From Pseudomonas azotoformans (lineage in GTDB: Bacteria > Pseudomonadota > Gammaproteobacteria > Pseudomonadales > Pseudomonadaceae): a stretch of 64,000 bases of DNA. The stretch's first letter is position 1; the number at the start of each line of letters is the position of its first letter. The notes beneath the pieces are model-generated. The model saw only the letters and a list, made by a program, of their open reading frames with translations, searched no databases and was not told the origin of the DNA. The DNA is taken from contig NZ_CP014546.1 of NCBI RefSeq assembly GCF_001579805.1, positions 5,952,001 through 6,016,000 on the forward strand, read 5' to 3'. A program made the translations under genes and the position numbers. Shown piece after piece: positions 28,724 through 39,329 of the stretch.

Positions 28724-29015
28724 GGCGTGAGGTCCTTAAGTGCGCGCTGCGGCGCCATTACAGCAGGATGTGAACAAAGGGTTCACAGCAAGAAGTGGCG
28801 TGCAGTCAGCTCGGTTTTTTATTGTTGACCCGAAAGGTCGAGCGTCAGTGGCGGCAACTTTGCTGCCTGGGGGCGGGAGGTGTCCAACAAGAAAAATTGT
28901 TGCTGCGAACCAATAATTTTTGTGGGTGGTGAGAGTTTTGCAAATCGCACGGCCACAAAAAAGGGCCCACCTTTCGGTGGGCCCTTCTAGACCGCCCAGC
29001 AGAGCGGATTTTGTT
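28724..29015. other. DUF969 upstream region, no gene
   Basis: The 292 bases between the DUF969 start and tRNA-Val hold the tRNA terminator (28961-28986) and the presumed promoter of the DUF969-DUF979-pcp operon. I see no convincing -35/-10 pair and no open frame with coding character. Confidence 0.5.
28958..28986 (-). terminator. terminator of tRNA-Val(GAC)
   Basis: On the minus strand AAGGGCCCACC and GGTGGGCCCTT pair around GAAA, followed by a T-run (TTTT after the stem). It lies 30 bases beyond the tRNA 3' end. Confidence 0.85.
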
Positions 29016-29092
29016 TGGTAGGCGCGATTGGACTCGAACCAACGACCCCCACCATGTCAAGGTGGTGCTCTAACCAACTGAGCTACGTGCCT
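29016..29092 (-). tRNA. tRNA-Val (GAC)
   Basis: This is a 77-base cloverleaf with encoded CCA. The anticodon stem ACCACC/GGTGG encloses TTGACAT, giving anticodon GAC. The acceptor AGGCACG against CGCGCCT contains an A5-C68 mismatch. Confidence 0.94.
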
Positions 29093-29276
29093 GCTGTGAG
29101 GCGGCATTCTACGGAATTCCGGAGGGGTGTCAACATCTTTTTTGCAGCTAACCCTATGAATATGCGAATTTTTTATTTGCGCGGAGCACGCCCGTGGATT
29201 TCGGGTGGCTGGCAGGCAATTTTCAACTCAGGTAGGATCGACGCACTCGTAAAAAATATAAAACAGAGGTTCCAGG

Positions 29277-30560
29277 ATGGCGAACACCCCCTACCCCCAG
29301 TCGTATTACGCCGCGTCCGCGAATGCCGTTCCACCTCGCCCGGTGCTGCAAGGTGAGGTCGAAACCGATGTATGCGTGATTGGTGCCGGCTACACCGGCC
29401 TCTCCAGCGCGCTGTTCCTGCTGGAGAACGGTTTTCGCGTGACGGTGCTGGAAGCCGCCAAGGTGGGGTTTGGCGCCTCGGGCCGCAACGGTGGGCAGAT
29501 CGTCAACAGCTACAGCCGTGATATCGATGTGATCGAGCGCAGCGTCGGGCCCAAACAGGCACAACTGCTGGGAGAGATGGCGTTCGAAGGCGGCAGGATC
29601 ATCCGCGAGCGCGTCGCCAAGTACCAGATCCAGTGCGACCTGAAGGACGGCGGTGTATTCGCCGCGCTCAACAGCAAGCACATGGGCCACCTGGAGTCGC
29701 AGAAGCGCCTGTGGGAGCGCTACGGTCATACGCAGCTGGAGTTGCTGGACGAGCGCCGTATCCGCGAAGTGGTTGCCTGCGACAACTATGTGGGCGGTTT
29801 GCTGGACATGAGCGGCGGCCACATCCACCCGCTCAACCTGGCACTCGGCGAAGCGGCGGCCGTGGAATCTTTGGGCGGCACAATCTACGAGCAATCGGCA
29901 GCCGTGCGAATCGAGCGCGGCGCCAACCCAGTGGTGCATACCGCCGAGGGCAAGGTCAGGGCCAAGTTCGTTATCGTCGCGGGCAATGCCTACCTGGGCA
30001 ACCTGGTGCCGGAGCTGGCAGCCAAGTCGATGCCCTGTGGCACGCAAGTGATCACCACAGCGCCTCTGGGTGACGATCTCGCAAAGACGCTGCTGCCGCA
30101 GGATTACTGCGTCGAAGACTGTAACTATTTGCTCGACTACTATCGACTCACCAGCGACAAGCGCCTGATCTTTGGTGGTGGCGTGGTGTATGGCGCGCGT
30201 GACCCGGCGAACATCGAGGCGATCATCCGTCCGAAGATGCTCAAGGCGTTCCCGCAGCTCAAGGACGTGAAGATCGACTACGCCTGGACCGGTAATTTCC
30301 TGCTGACCCTGTCTCGCCTGCCGCAGGTGGGACGCTTGGGCGATAACATCTACTACTCACAAGGCTGCAGTGGCCATGGCGTGACGTATACGCACCTGGC
30401 CGGCAAGGTACTGGCGGAGGCACTCAGAGGCCAGGCAGAGCGTTTTGACGCGTTTGCCGACCTGCCGCACTACCCGTTCCCGGGCGGGCAACTGTTGCGC
30501 ACGCCGTTCGCGGCAATGGGCGCCTGGTACTACGGGCTACGGGACAAGCTGGGTTTCTGA
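29277..30560 (+). CDS. FAD-dependent oxidase (PuuB-like)
   Basis: The 427-residue flavoprotein of the DAO family has an N-terminal dinucleotide-binding motif DVCVIGAGYTGLSSALFLLE (about 31-50) and GFGASGRNGGQIVNSYS. The C-terminal FAD contact is YYSQGCSGHGVTYTHLAGKVLAEA. It most resembles gamma-glutamylputrescine oxidase PuuB/PauB, which oxidises glutamylated polyamines. Pseudomonads have several paralogues, and no other polyamine gene is nearby, so the substrate is not assigned. The start ATG at 29277 follows AGAGGTTCCAGG. Confidence 0.88.
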   Translation: MANTPYPQSYYAASANAVPPRPVLQGEVETDVCVIGAGYTGLSSALFLLENGFRVTVLEAAKVGFGASGRNGGQIVNSYSRDIDVIERSVGPKQAQLLGEMAFEGGRIIRERVAKYQIQCDLKDGGVFAALNSKHMGHLESQKRLWERYGHTQLELLDERRIREVVACDNYVGGLLDMSGGHIHPLNLALGEAAAVESLGGTIYEQSAAVRIERGANPVVHTAEGKVRAKFVIVAGNAYLGNLVPELAAKSMPCGTQVITTAPLGDDLAKTLLPQDYCVEDCNYLLDYYRLTSDKRLIFGGGVVYGARDPANIEAIIRPKMLKAFPQLKDVKIDYAWTGNFLLTLSRLPQVGRLGDNIYYSQGCSGHGVTYTHLAGKVLAEALRGQAERFDAFADLPHYPFPGGQLLRTPFAAMGAWYYGLRDKLGF

Positions 30561-30618
30561 TAGCGCGATGGGTGCCAGCAAGCTGGCGCCCATCATGAAC
30601 CACCAAATCGCAGACACA

Positions 30619-30647
30619 AAAAACCCCGGTCTTTCGACCAGGGTCTT
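30619..30647. terminator. terminator between oxidase gene and tRNA-Asp
   Basis: ACCCCGGTC and GACCAGGGT pair around TTTC with one mismatch. The A-run on the left becomes TTTTTT for minus-strand transcripts, so it mainly ends the tRNA-Asp array. A second GC stem at 30568-30595 (GATGGGTGCCAGC and complement) lies nearer the oxidase stop. Confidence 0.75.
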
Positions 30648-30717
30648 TGCTATCGGATCAAAGTAGCCAGAGGCTTGCTTTGTGCTCCAAGGCGTTCAGT
30701 GGGCCTTGAGGCAGATA

Positions 30718-30794
30718 TGGCGCAGCGGACGGGACTCGAACCCGCGACCCCCGGCGTGACAGGCCGGTATTCTAACCGACTGAACTACCGCTGC
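30718..30794 (-). tRNA. tRNA-Asp (GTC), copy 2
   Basis: This is a 77-base cloverleaf with encoded CCA. The acceptor GCAGCGG pairs with CCGCTGC, and the loop CTGTCAC gives anticodon GTC. It is identical in sequence to the copy at 30901. Confidence 0.97.
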
Positions 30795-30900
30795 GTATCG
30801 CTTGACCGGATGAGCGTAAAACCCTCAACCGTCTTTAAACATCTGATTGATCAGTCTTGGCTGTTCAATCTCAAGCCCGACGAATCAGACTTGGAAAATA

Positions 30901-30977
30901 TGGCGCAGCGGACGGGACTCGAACCCGCGACCCCCGGCGTGACAGGCCGGTATTCTAACCGACTGAACTACCGCTGC
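30901..30977 (-). tRNA. tRNA-Asp (GTC), copy 1
   Basis: This is a 77-base cloverleaf with encoded CCA and anticodon GTC. It lies between tRNA-Val(TAC) and the second tRNA-Asp on the same strand, so the three are probably one transcript. Confidence 0.97.
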
Positions 30978-31032
30978 GCGTCGGTGCAACCTTTAACGTT
31001 GCGTCTTGCCCTGGGGCAAAACTCTCAAGAAG

Positions 31033-31108
31033 TGGTGGGTGATGACGGGATCGAACCGCCGACCCTCTGCTTGTAAGGCAGATGCTCTCCCAGCTGAGCT
31101 AATCACCC
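31033..31108 (-). tRNA. tRNA-Val (TAC)
   Basis: This is a 76-base cloverleaf with encoded CCA. The acceptor GGGTGAT pairs with ATCACCC, and the anticodon loop CTTACAA gives TAC. It is the first gene of the Val-Asp-Asp array. Confidence 0.97.
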
Positions 31109-31215
31109 TTTGCTTCGTTGAGGCCGCGAAATTTACGCAGGTATCGGACCTAAGTCAATAGCCTGCTTGAAGTTTTTCTGAAAAAGACAAAATTGCTTCA
31201 AGACGGCTACCCGCC

Positions 31216-31995
31216 CTACTCGCTGTAAATCATCTTCTTGCTCATGCCACCGTCCACGACAAACTCTTGCCCGGTGACAAACCCCGCCTGGCGCGACAGC
31301 AGCCACGCCACCATCGCCGCCACGTCTTCTACAGTGCCTACCCTGCCCGCCGGATGTTGCGCATGATCAGCGTCACTCAACGGCTCGGCGCGACGCGCAG
31401 CCGGATCACGCGCATCGATCCAGCCAGGGCTGACCGCATTGACCCGCACTTCCGGGCCCAAGCTCATTGCCAGGGCGTGCGTAAGGGCCAGCAGGCCACC
31501 CTTGCTCGCCGCGTAGGCTTCGGTGTCCGGCTCAGACTGGCGAGCCCGGGTGGATGCCAGGTTGACGATGGCACCGCCATGGGCGCGCAGGTAAGGCGCA
31601 CAGTGCTTGGCCAGCAACATCGGCCCACTGAGATTCACCGCAAGCACTCGATTCCAGTACGCCAGGTCGAGGCTTTCCAGGGTGATATTGCGCGGGTCAG
31701 CCACCGCCGCATTGCAGACCAATGCGTCCAGGCGCCCAAACTGCCCCAATACCTCGGCAACACCTTGGGCCACCTGCTTTTCGTCGGCCACGTCCATGCT
31801 GATAAACCAGGCGTTATCACCCAGCACCTTGGACACCTTGGAGCCGCGCTCACGGTCCAGGTCGGTCAACACTACCTGCCAGCCTTCGCTGATCAACCAC
31901 GCGGCAATCCCAAGGCCAATGCCCCGCGCGGCGCCCGTCACCAGCGCGACACGCCCGTTACTGGCTGCCGCAGCTTCCATGGACCACTCGATCAC
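31216..31995 (-). CDS. short-chain dehydrogenase/reductase
   Basis: The 259-residue classical SDR has the cofactor motif [12 protein letters not shown] (about 20-31), an Asp in LTDLDRE that suggests NAD(H) preference, VCNAAVADP (NNAG-like), the catalytic Ser in VNLAST, and YAASKGG with Tyr/Lys. GTG at 31995 overlaps the metZ stop by 3 bases, implying coupling; an ATG at 31980 is the alternative. The substrate is unknown. The pairing with metZ is also known from P. aeruginosa. Confidence 0.88.
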   Translation of the reverse strand: MIEWSMEAAAASNGRVALVTGAARGIGLGIAAWLISEGWQVVLTDLDRERGSKVSKVLGDNAWFISMDVADEKQVAQGVAEVLGQFGRLDALVCNAAVADPRNITLESLDLAYWNRVLAVNLSGPMLLAKHCAPYLRAHGGAIVNLASTRARQSEPDTEAYAASKGGLLALTHALAMSLGPEVRVNAVSPGWIDARDPAARRAEPLSDADHAQHPAGRVGTVEDVAAMVAWLLSRQAGFVTGQEFVVDGGMSKKMIYSE

Positions 31996-33203
31996 AAGGC
32001 CGCCAGCCCGCGAGCCAGGTCAGCTTGCAAGTCAGCAACATCTTCCAGGCCGACCGCAATGCGGATCAGGCTGTCACGGATACCAGCCGCTTCACGCTCC
32101 TGCGGTGCCAGACGACCATGGGAAGTGGTGCTCGGATGAGTAATGGTGGTCTTGCTGTCACCCAGGTTGGCAGTGATGGAGATCAGACGGGTCGCATCGA
32201 TAAAGCGCCATGCGCCCTCTTTGCCACCCTTCACCTCAAAGCTCACCACCGCCCCGAAACCACGCTGCTGACGCTGGGCCAACTCGTGTTGCGGGTGGCT
32301 CTTGAGACCGGCGTAATGCACCTTTTCGATACCGTCCTGCTGCTCCAGCCACTCGGCCAAAGCCTGGGCGTTGGCGCAGTGGGCCTTCATCCGCAGGTTG
32401 AGGGTCTCAAGCCCCTTGAGGAAGATCCACGCGTTGAACGGGCTCAAGGTCGGGCCAGCCGTGCGCAGGAAGCCGACGACTTCTTTCATCTGCTCGCTGC
32501 GACCCGCGACCACGCCACCCATGCAACGACCTTGGCCGTCGATGAACTTGGTCGCCGAGTGCACGACAATGTCCGCACCCAGCTTCAACGGCTGCTGCAG
32601 CGCCGGGGTGCAGAAGCAGTTGTCTACGACCAGCATCGCGCCCTTGGCATGCGCCACTTCGGACAACGCAGCGATATCCACCAGCTCGGCCAATGGATTG
32701 GACGGCGACTCGACGAACAGCAACTTGGTGTTGGCCTTGATCGCCGCATCCCAACCGGAAAGATCCGCCAGGGGCACGTAGTCCACTTCGATGCCGAAGC
32801 GCTTGAAGTACTTCTCGAACAGGCTGATGGTCGAACCGAACACACTGCGCGATACCAGCACATGGTCGCCGGCACTGCATAGGCTCATCACCACCGCCAG
32901 GATCGCCGCCATGCCAGTGGCCGTGGCCACCGCCTGCTCAGCGCCTTCCAGTGCCGCGAGACGCTCTTCGAACGCGCGCACGGTCGGGTTGGTATAACGC
33001 GAATACACGTTGCCCGGCACTTCGCCAGCAAAGCGCGCAGCAGCATCGGCCGCCGTGCGGAACACATAGCTGGAGGTGAAGAACATCGGGTCACCGTGCT
33101 CAGCTTCCGGGGTGCGGTGCTGGCCGGCGCGCACAGCCAGGGTATCGAAAGCTACGCCATCGAGGTCGCTGTCCAACCGACCGGCATCCCATTCCTGACT
33201 CAT
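31992..33203 (-). CDS. metZ: O-succinylhomoserine sulfhydrylase
   Basis: The 403-residue PLP enzyme of the Cys/Met metabolism family makes homocysteine directly from O-succinylhomoserine and sulfide. [21 protein letters not shown], the PLP-Lys motif [18 protein letters not shown] and the C-terminal [21 protein letters not shown] are intact. AAGGAG lies 8 bases before the ATG. A purF terminator precedes it, so it has its own promoter or depends on readthrough. Confidence 0.96.
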   Translation of the reverse strand: MSQEWDAGRLDSDLDGVAFDTLAVRAGQHRTPEAEHGDPMFFTSSYVFRTAADAAARFAGEVPGNVYSRYTNPTVRAFEERLAALEGAEQAVATATGMAAILAVVMSLCSAGDHVLVSRSVFGSTISLFEKYFKRFGIEVDYVPLADLSGWDAAIKANTKLLFVESPSNPLAELVDIAALSEVAHAKGAMLVVDNCFCTPALQQPLKLGADIVVHSATKFIDGQGRCMGGVVAGRSEQMKEVVGFLRTAGPTLSPFNAWIFLKGLETLNLRMKAHCANAQALAEWLEQQDGIEKVHYAGLKSHPQHELAQRQQRGFGAVVSFEVKGGKEGAWRFIDATRLISITANLGDSKTTITHPSTTSHGRLAPQEREAAGIRDSLIRIAVGLEDVADLQADLARGLAAL

Positions 33204-33239
33204 GCTGCGACTCCTTACTCAATTCTTTATTTAAGATAC

Positions 33240-33263
33240 AAAACCGGCCCCTCAGGGCCGGTT
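33240..33263 (-). terminator. terminator of purF
   Basis: On the minus strand ACCGGCCC and GGGCCGGT pair around TGAG, followed by TTTTG. It lies 6 bases beyond the purF stop and before metZ. Confidence 0.85.
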
Positions 33264-33268
33264 GTCAC

Positions 33269-34774
33269 TCAGTTGTTGTACAGGTCGATGATCGCGCTGA
33301 CCGCCTGGGTCTTGATCTTCGACGAGTCGTTACGCGCCTGCTCGATCTTGTTCAGGTAAGCCTCATCGACATCACCAGTCACATACTTGCCGTCGAACAC
33401 GGCGCAGTCGAACTGGTCGATCTTGATCTTGCCACCGCCGACCGCCTCGATCAGGTCCGGCAGGTCCTGGTAGATCAGCCAATCAGCGCCGATCAGGTCG
33501 GCCACGTCCTGGGTCGAACGGTTGTGAGCGATCAGCTCATGGGCGCTCGGCATGTCGATGCCGTAGACGTTCGGGTAACGCACGGCAGGCGCTGCGGAAC
33601 AGAAGTACACGTTCTTCGCGCCGGCTTCGCGGGCCATCTGGATGATCTGCTTGCAGGTAGTCCCGCGCACGATGGAGTCATCCACCAGCATTACGTTCTT
33701 GCCGCGAAACTCCAGCTCGATGGCGTTGAGCTTCTGACGCACCGACTTCTTGCGTGCCGCCTGACCCGGCATGATGAAGGTACGGCCGATGTAGCGGTTC
33801 TTCACGAAGCCTTCGCGGAACTTGACGCCCAAGTGGTTGGCCAGCTCAAGCGCAGCGGTGCGGCTGGTGTCCGGGATCGGGATCACCACGTCGATGTCGT
33901 GCTCAGGACGCTCGCGCAGGATCTTCTCGGCCAGCTTCTCGCCCATGCGCAGACGCGCCTTGTACACCGAGACACCGTCGATGATCGAATCCGGACGCGC
34001 CAGGTAGACGTGTTCGAAGATGCACGGGGTGAGTTTAGGTGCCACGGCGCACTGACGGGTGTGCAGCTTGCCGTCTTCGGTGATGTACACCGCTTCGCCC
34101 GGCGCAAGGTCGCGGATCAGGGTGAAGCCCAGCACGTCCAGGGACACGCTTTCGGACGCGATCATGTACTCGACGCCTTCGTCGGTGTGACGCTGGCCGA
34201 ACACGATCGGACGGATGCCATGCGGGTCACGGAAGCCGACGATGCCATAACCGGTAACCATGGCCACCACGGCGTAACCACCGACGCAACGGTTGTGCAC
34301 GTCAGTGACGGCGGCGAACACGTCTTCTTCGGTCGGCTGCAGCTTGCCGCGCTGGGCCAGCTCATGAGCGAACACGTTGAGCAGCACTTCCGAGTCGGAG
34401 CTGGTGTTGACGTGGCGCAGGTCAGATTCGTAAATCTCCTTGGCCAGTTGTTCAACGTTGGTCAGGTTACCGTTATGCGCCAGGGTGATGCCGTAAGGCG
34501 AGTTGACGTAAAACGGTTGAGCTTCGGCCGAGGTCGAGCTACCGGCGGTCGGGTAACGCACATGGCCAATGCCCATGTGCCCGACCAGGCGCTGCATGTG
34601 ACGCTGATGGAACACGTCACGCACCAGGCCATTGTCCTTGCGCAGGAATAACCGGCCGTCGTGGCTGGTCACAATACCGGCAGCGTCCTGGCCGCGGTGC
34701 TGGAGGACGGTTAGCGCGTCATACAGCGCCTGATTGACGTTCGACTTACCGACGATACCGACGATGCCACACAT
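33269..34774 (-). CDS. purF: amidophosphoribosyltransferase
   Basis: The 501-residue enzyme is the first committed step of purine synthesis. The processed N-terminus [11 protein letters not shown] supplies the glutaminase nucleophile Cys2, so I start at the Met at 34774 rather than three codons upstream. The PRPP-binding loop [17 protein letters not shown] is intact in the type I phosphoribosyltransferase domain. It follows cvpA by 41 bases, the conserved cvpA-purF arrangement. Confidence 0.98.
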   Translation of the reverse strand: MCGIVGIVGKSNVNQALYDALTVLQHRGQDAAGIVTSHDGRLFLRKDNGLVRDVFHQRHMQRLVGHMGIGHVRYPTAGSSTSAEAQPFYVNSPYGITLAHNGNLTNVEQLAKEIYESDLRHVNTSSDSEVLLNVFAHELAQRGKLQPTEEDVFAAVTDVHNRCVGGYAVVAMVTGYGIVGFRDPHGIRPIVFGQRHTDEGVEYMIASESVSLDVLGFTLIRDLAPGEAVYITEDGKLHTRQCAVAPKLTPCIFEHVYLARPDSIIDGVSVYKARLRMGEKLAEKILRERPEHDIDVVIPIPDTSRTAALELANHLGVKFREGFVKNRYIGRTFIMPGQAARKKSVRQKLNAIELEFRGKNVMLVDDSIVRGTTCKQIIQMAREAGAKNVYFCSAAPAVRYPNVYGIDMPSAHELIAHNRSTQDVADLIGADWLIYQDLPDLIEAVGGGKIKIDQFDCAVFDGKYVTGDVDEAYLNKIEQARNDSSKIKTQAVSAIIDLYNN

Positions 34775-34815
34775 GCGACGCAACCCCTACTTAATGAATC
34801 TTGACTGAACACAGC

Positions 34816-35373
34816 TTACTGAGGCGTTTTGGCCGGCAAGAGGTGTTCCTTGAACGGAAGATCAGCGGGTACGCTGATTCCGCTGGCCAGCCACTGACTG
34901 CTCCACCCCAAAATGAGGTTCTTGGACCAATCTGCAACCAATAGAAATTTTGGCACGAGTACCGACTCCTGCCACCACGAATCCTGCTGTACCGGCCCCA
35001 GGCTCAACAGCCCGACTGCCACGACCACCAGCAACGCGCCACGCGCGGCGCCGAAGGCCATGCCGAGAAATCGATCGGTCCCGGAGAGGCCGGTGACACG
35101 TATCAACTCGCCGATAAGATAATTGACCATTGCTCCCACCAGCAGCGTGGCGATGAACATGATGGCGCAGCCCGCGATGACGCGAGCCGAAGGTGTCTCG
35201 ATGTATCCGGCCAGGTAGACCGACAATGAACCGCCGAACATCCAGGCTACGACTCCTGCGATGATCCAGGTCAGCAACGACAGTGCTTCTTTTACGAAGC
35301 CGCGGCTTAGACTGATCAAAGCGGAGATGGCGACGATTGCGACGATCGCCCAATCAACCCAGGTAAATGGCAC
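34816..35373 (-). CDS. cvpA: CvpA-family membrane protein
   Basis: The 185-residue inner-membrane protein has four hydrophobic segments (WVDWAIVAIVAISALISL, LLTWIIAGVVAWMFG, VIAGCAIMFIATLLVGAMV, ALLVVVAVGLLSLG). The RGFVKEALSLLTWI and LSGTDRFLGMAFGAARGALL motifs identify CvpA, first described for colicin V production and linked to envelope homeostasis. It lies upstream of purF. Confidence 0.95.
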   Translation of the reverse strand: MPFTWVDWAIVAIVAISALISLSRGFVKEALSLLTWIIAGVVAWMFGGSLSVYLAGYIETPSARVIAGCAIMFIATLLVGAMVNYLIGELIRVTGLSGTDRFLGMAFGAARGALLVVVAVGLLSLGPVQQDSWWQESVLVPKFLLVADWSKNLILGWSSQWLASGISVPADLPFKEHLLPAKTPQ

Positions 35374-35532
35374 AGTTCAGCCTACGGACAGATGAGGCGG
35401 CGCATTTTAGCAGAGCGTCGGGCTGTCGGTAAGCTGTGATTGTCAGTGCCTTGCAAATCAGTAGTTTGGGGCGAGCGAATCCGATCTCAACCCCACATTT
35501 GACCCGCATTTCCAACCGGAATCGGCAGTTAC

Positions 35533-36192
35533 TCAGCCGCGCTCAGGCTGGAAACGGGTGACAAACCCCTTGAGGTTCTGCTGGCGATCCAGCAAGTCTC
35601 GCAGGCGATCCGCTTCGGCACGCTCGATCAGCGGGCCGATAAACACACGATTCTTGCCATCGGCGCTGCGGATGTAAGCGTTGTAGCCTTGACTGCGCAG
35701 CTTCTTCTGCAAAGCGTCAGCACCTTCGCGATTGCCCAGACTGGCGACTTGAATAGACCAGCTGATCGGCAGGCCATTCGGATCAATACGGCTCTGCCCC
35801 ACATCCGGCTTGCCCGGTGCCGCCGGTTGCGGCGCTACCGGCTTAGGTGCGGGCGCAGGCGCGGCAGGCTTGGCCGCTACGGTCGGCGCAGGTGCTGGCT
35901 TGACCACCGGCACGCTCGGCTGAACCGGCATCGACGGGGCTTGCTGGGCGGCAACCTCCGCATCGGTAGGCACCGGCTCTTCTTCCGGCAAGGCCTGGGG
36001 CTCAGGCACCACCACCGGCTCAACCTGTACTTGCGGCACCGCCGGCGCCTGTGGCGCAGCCGGGGCTTCGACGACCACTTGGCGCTCTTCGTCCTGACGC
36101 GAGAACAGCATCGGCAGGAAAATCACCGCCAACGCCACCAACACCAGGGCTCCGACCATTCGCTGCTTGTATGCGCTATCCAGTAATGCCAT
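35533..36192 (-). CDS. SPOR-domain protein (DedD-like)
   Basis: Starting at ATG 36192 gives 219 residues: a short cytosolic N-terminus, one membrane segment (MVGALVLVALAVIFLPMLF), a long Pro/Ala/Val-rich periplasmic linker (about 40-140), and a C-terminal SPOR domain (SWSIQVASLGNREGADALQKKL, then AYIRSADGKNRVFIGPLI). It is the DedD-like cell-division accessory layout. The start lies inside the folC 3' end (17-base overlap), so translation is coupled. The 39-residue longer frame is rejected. Confidence 0.92.
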   Translation of the reverse strand: MALLDSAYKQRMVGALVLVALAVIFLPMLFSRQDEERQVVVEAPAAPQAPAVPQVQVEPVVVPEPQALPEEEPVPTDAEVAAQQAPSMPVQPSVPVVKPAPAPTVAAKPAAPAPAPKPVAPQPAAPGKPDVGQSRIDPNGLPISWSIQVASLGNREGADALQKKLRSQGYNAYIRSADGKNRVFIGPLIERAEADRLRDLLDRQQNLKGFVTRFQPERG

Positions 36193-37483
36193 GTGCAGCT
36201 TCCTCCGTGGAGCGCCGGGCCAACCACTCGAGCGCCTCGGCAACACAATAAAATGACCCGAACAACAGAATCTCATCATCGGGGGTGGCAACGGCGCACT
36301 GCGCTTCAAGGGCAGCGGTCACGCTTGCATACGACGCCACCGGCGCACCAAGGTTCTGCAAGGCCACTTGCAGCTCGGCGGCCGGACGGCTGCGCGAGGT
36401 ATCCAGGGGCGCTACGGCCCACGCCTGGACATTGTCCAGCAAGGGTGCAACCACACCGTCCAGGTCCTTATCGGCCAGCAAGCCAAAGACTGCAAGGCGA
36501 CGACCGACCGGCGGCGTGCGCGACAAGCGTTGCGCCAGGTACTCGGCCGCATGGGGGTTATGCCCCACGTCCAGCAACAGGTTCAGGCGCTTGCCTTGCC
36601 ATTGGAACTCACGACGATCCAATCGCCCGACTACACGTGTCGCCAGCAAGGTGGCGGCAATCTGCTCAGCATTCCACGGCAGATCCAGCAGTAGATAGGC
36701 CTGCAGTGCGAGCGCGGCGTTTTCCATTGGCAGGTTCAGCAGCGGCAGGTCGCACAGCTCTACGGCCTGGCCGCGAGCATCGTGCCCACGCCATTGCCAG
36801 TGCTGCGCACCGATTTCCAGATTGAAGTCGCGACCACGCAGGAAAAACGGGCAATCCAGCTCGCGCACCTTGTCGAGCAAGGTATGCGGCGGATCCAGAT
36901 CACCGCACAGCGCAGGCTTGCCCTGGCGGAAGATCCCGGCTTTTTCGTAGGCCACGGATTCGCGGGTATTGCCCAGGTAGTCGGCGTGGTCCACACCAAT
37001 ACTGGTGACCAACGCCAGGTCGGCATCCACCACGTTGACCGTGTCCAGACGCCCGCCCAGGCCGACTTCCAGCACCACCACATCGAGTTGCGCACGCTCG
37101 AACAGCCAGAACGCCGCCAGGGTGCCCATTTCGAAGTAGGTCAGGGAAATCTCGCCCCGACCGGCATCGAGCGCGGCGAAGGCTTCGCACAGTTGCTCAT
37201 CGGTGGCTTCGACACCATTGAGCTGCACCCGCTCGTTGTAACGCAGCAGGTGCGGGGAATTGTAGACGCCGACTTTCAGCCCTTGAGCCTGTAGCAGCGC
37301 CGCGACAAAGGCACAGGTAGAGCCTTTGCCGTTGGTGCCGGTCACCGTAATCACACGGGGTGCCGGCCGGCCCAACCCGAGGCGGGCCGCTACCTGTTGC
37401 GAGCGCTCCAGGCCCATGTCGATGGCGGACGGATGCAACTGCTCAAGGTAGGCGAGCCATTCGCCCAGGGTACGTTGGGTCAT
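36176..37483 (-). CDS. folC: folylpolyglutamate/dihydrofolate synthase
   Basis: The 435-residue Mur-ligase-like enzyme adds glutamate to dihydropteroate and folates. The P-loop [18 protein letters not shown] (about 47-64), [15 protein letters not shown] and [14 protein letters not shown] are intact. It overlaps accD by 4 bases and the downstream SPOR gene by 17 bases. Confidence 0.97.
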   Translation of the reverse strand: MTQRTLGEWLAYLEQLHPSAIDMGLERSQQVAARLGLGRPAPRVITVTGTNGKGSTCAFVAALLQAQGLKVGVYNSPHLLRYNERVQLNGVEATDEQLCEAFAALDAGRGEISLTYFEMGTLAAFWLFERAQLDVVVLEVGLGGRLDTVNVVDADLALVTSIGVDHADYLGNTRESVAYEKAGIFRQGKPALCGDLDPPHTLLDKVRELDCPFFLRGRDFNLEIGAQHWQWRGHDARGQAVELCDLPLLNLPMENAALALQAYLLLDLPWNAEQIAATLLATRVVGRLDRREFQWQGKRLNLLLDVGHNPHAAEYLAQRLSRTPPVGRRLAVFGLLADKDLDGVVAPLLDNVQAWAVAPLDTSRSRPAAELQVALQNLGAPVASYASVTAALEAQCAVATPDDEILLFGSFYCVAEALEWLARRSTEEAAHGITG

Positions 37484-38400
37484 AGGTTTGCAGGCACCGG
37501 CGGCACGACGATTGGTTCAACTTTAGGCGCGACGTACACAGGGGTCGGCAGGCCCATCATTTGTGCCAGCAGGTTACCCAAGCGTGGACGCAACTCACCG
37601 CGCGGGATGATCAGGTCAATCGCACCGTGCTCCAGCAGGAATTCGCTGCGCTGGAAGCCCTCAGGCAGTTTTTCACGTACGGTCTGCTCGATCACACGCG
37701 GGCCGGCAAAGCCGATCAGCGCCTTTGGCTCGCCGACGATCACGTCACCCAGCATCGCCAGGCTGGCGGAAACGCCGCCGTAGACCGGGTCGGTCAGCAC
37801 GGAGATGAACGGGATGCCTTCTTCACGCAGACGCGCCAACACCGCAGAGGTCTTGGCCATTTGCATCAGGGAGATCAGGGCCTCCTGCATGCGCGCACCA
37901 CCGGAGGCAGCGAAGCAGATCATCGGGCAACGGTTTTCCAGGGCATAGTTGGCGGCGCGGACAAAGCGCTCACCGACGATGGCACCCATGGAGCCGCCCA
38001 TGAAGGAGAACTCGAACGCCGACACCACGACAGGCATGCCCAGCAGCTTGCCGCTGACGGAAATCAGCGCGTCCTTCTCGCCGGTCTGCTTCTGCGCGCC
38101 GACCAGACGGTCCTTGTACTTCTTGCTGTCGCGGAACTTGAGGCGGTCAACTGGCTCCAGGTCGGCACCCAGCTCGTTGCGGCCTTCGGCGTCCAGGAAA
38201 ATGTCGATGCGGGCGCGGGCGCCGATACGCATGTGGTGGTTGCACTTGGGGCAAACGTCCAGGGTCTTTTCCAGCTCCGGACGGTACAACACCGCGTCGC
38301 AGGATGGGCACTTGTGCCACAGACCTTCAGGAACCGAGCTTTTTTTCACCTCGGAACGCATGATCGAAGGGATCAGTTTGTCTACTAACCAGTTGCTCAT
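37480..38400 (-). CDS. accD: acetyl-CoA carboxylase carboxyltransferase beta
   Basis: The 306-residue product has the N-terminal four-Cys zinc ribbon ([11 protein letters not shown]...[11 protein letters not shown]) and the carboxyltransferase fold with [12 protein letters not shown]. AccA is encoded elsewhere. I use the ATG at 38400 ([14 protein letters not shown]), the family start, rather than the Met 11 codons upstream. It couples to folC by a 4-base overlap. Confidence 0.97.
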   Translation of the reverse strand: MSNWLVDKLIPSIMRSEVKKSSVPEGLWHKCPSCDAVLYRPELEKTLDVCPKCNHHMRIGARARIDIFLDAEGRNELGADLEPVDRLKFRDSKKYKDRLVGAQKQTGEKDALISVSGKLLGMPVVVSAFEFSFMGGSMGAIVGERFVRAANYALENRCPMICFAASGGARMQEALISLMQMAKTSAVLARLREEGIPFISVLTDPVYGGVSASLAMLGDVIVGEPKALIGFAGPRVIEQTVREKLPEGFQRSEFLLEHGAIDLIIPRGELRPRLGNLLAQMMGLPTPVYVAPKVEPIVVPPVPANL

Positions 38401-38644
38401 GCTTTCTTTCTCCAGTACCGGTGGCTTGAACACAGCCCCGCGTATGCCCTTGAGCTAAATTCATATGTGGCGATGACACATGCTGGACGGGGTCAGACGT
38501 TCGACCGGCCTTTTCCCGCATGCCTCCTCAGCCTTCCAGACAACCTGCCAGTGCAGGGTTGCCACTTCGTTTCCAGGCCACCCTCAGGCGGCGCCGGGCT
38601 GTTTTACACAGTGGTAGTTATGGACGGCGGCAGACTGCCAGCCG

Positions 38645-39265
38645 TCACATCCCGCGCACAGCTTGCATAAATGCGCGAATCTTGTCGTGATCCTTGATGC
38701 CCTTGCCCTGCTCCACGCCGCCGCTGACATCCACGGCATAGGGGCGCACCTGCTCTATCGCCGCCCCGACATTGCCGGGGTTGAGCCCGCCGGCCAGGAT
38801 AATCGGCTGGCTCAAGCCAGCAGGAATCAACGACCAATCAAACGCCTCACCGGTACCGCCGGGCACGCCTTCGACATAGGTGTCGAGCAGGATCCCGCGA
38901 GCGCCACCATAGGCCGCACACGCTGCCGCGATGTCATCCCCGGCCTTCACGCGTAACGCCTTGATATACGGACGCTGGTAGCTTTCACATTCGTCGGGCG
39001 TTTCGTCGCCGTGGAACTGCAGCATGTCCAGCTGTACGGCATCCAGGGTCTCGTTGAGTTCGCAGCGACTGGCGTTGACGAACAGCCCCACGGTGGTCAC
39101 GAACGGCGGCAAGGCGGCGATGATCGCCCGCGCCTGCAACACGTTCACCGCCCGCGGGCTCTTGGCATAGAACACGAAACCAATGGCGTCCGCCCCCGCC
39201 TCGACTGCCGCCAGCGCGTCTTCTATGCGGGTAATCCCGCAAATCTTGCTGCGAACGGCTGACAT
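38645..39265 (-). CDS. trpF: phosphoribosylanthranilate isomerase
   Basis: This 206-residue TIM barrel of tryptophan synthesis starts with [15 protein letters not shown] (catalytic Cys in KICGIT) and has a catalytic Asp in LLDTYVEG...GTGEAFDW. The phosphate-binding motifs [11 protein letters not shown] and [12 protein letters not shown] are intact. I use the Met at 39265; the longer upstream frame is not supported. The 244-base gap to accD holds nothing I recognise. Confidence 0.97.
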   Translation of the reverse strand: MSAVRSKICGITRIEDALAAVEAGADAIGFVFYAKSPRAVNVLQARAIIAALPPFVTTVGLFVNASRCELNETLDAVQLDMLQFHGDETPDECESYQRPYIKALRVKAGDDIAAACAAYGGARGILLDTYVEGVPGGTGEAFDWSLIPAGLSQPIILAGGLNPGNVGAAIEQVRPYAVDVSGGVEQGKGIKDHDKIRAFMQAVRGM

Positions 39266-39329
39266 GTCGTGGAAACCCCAGGGATTGGACCGAGAAAGTC
39301 CCGGATGGTAACAAAAGCTTTTCCGGGCG

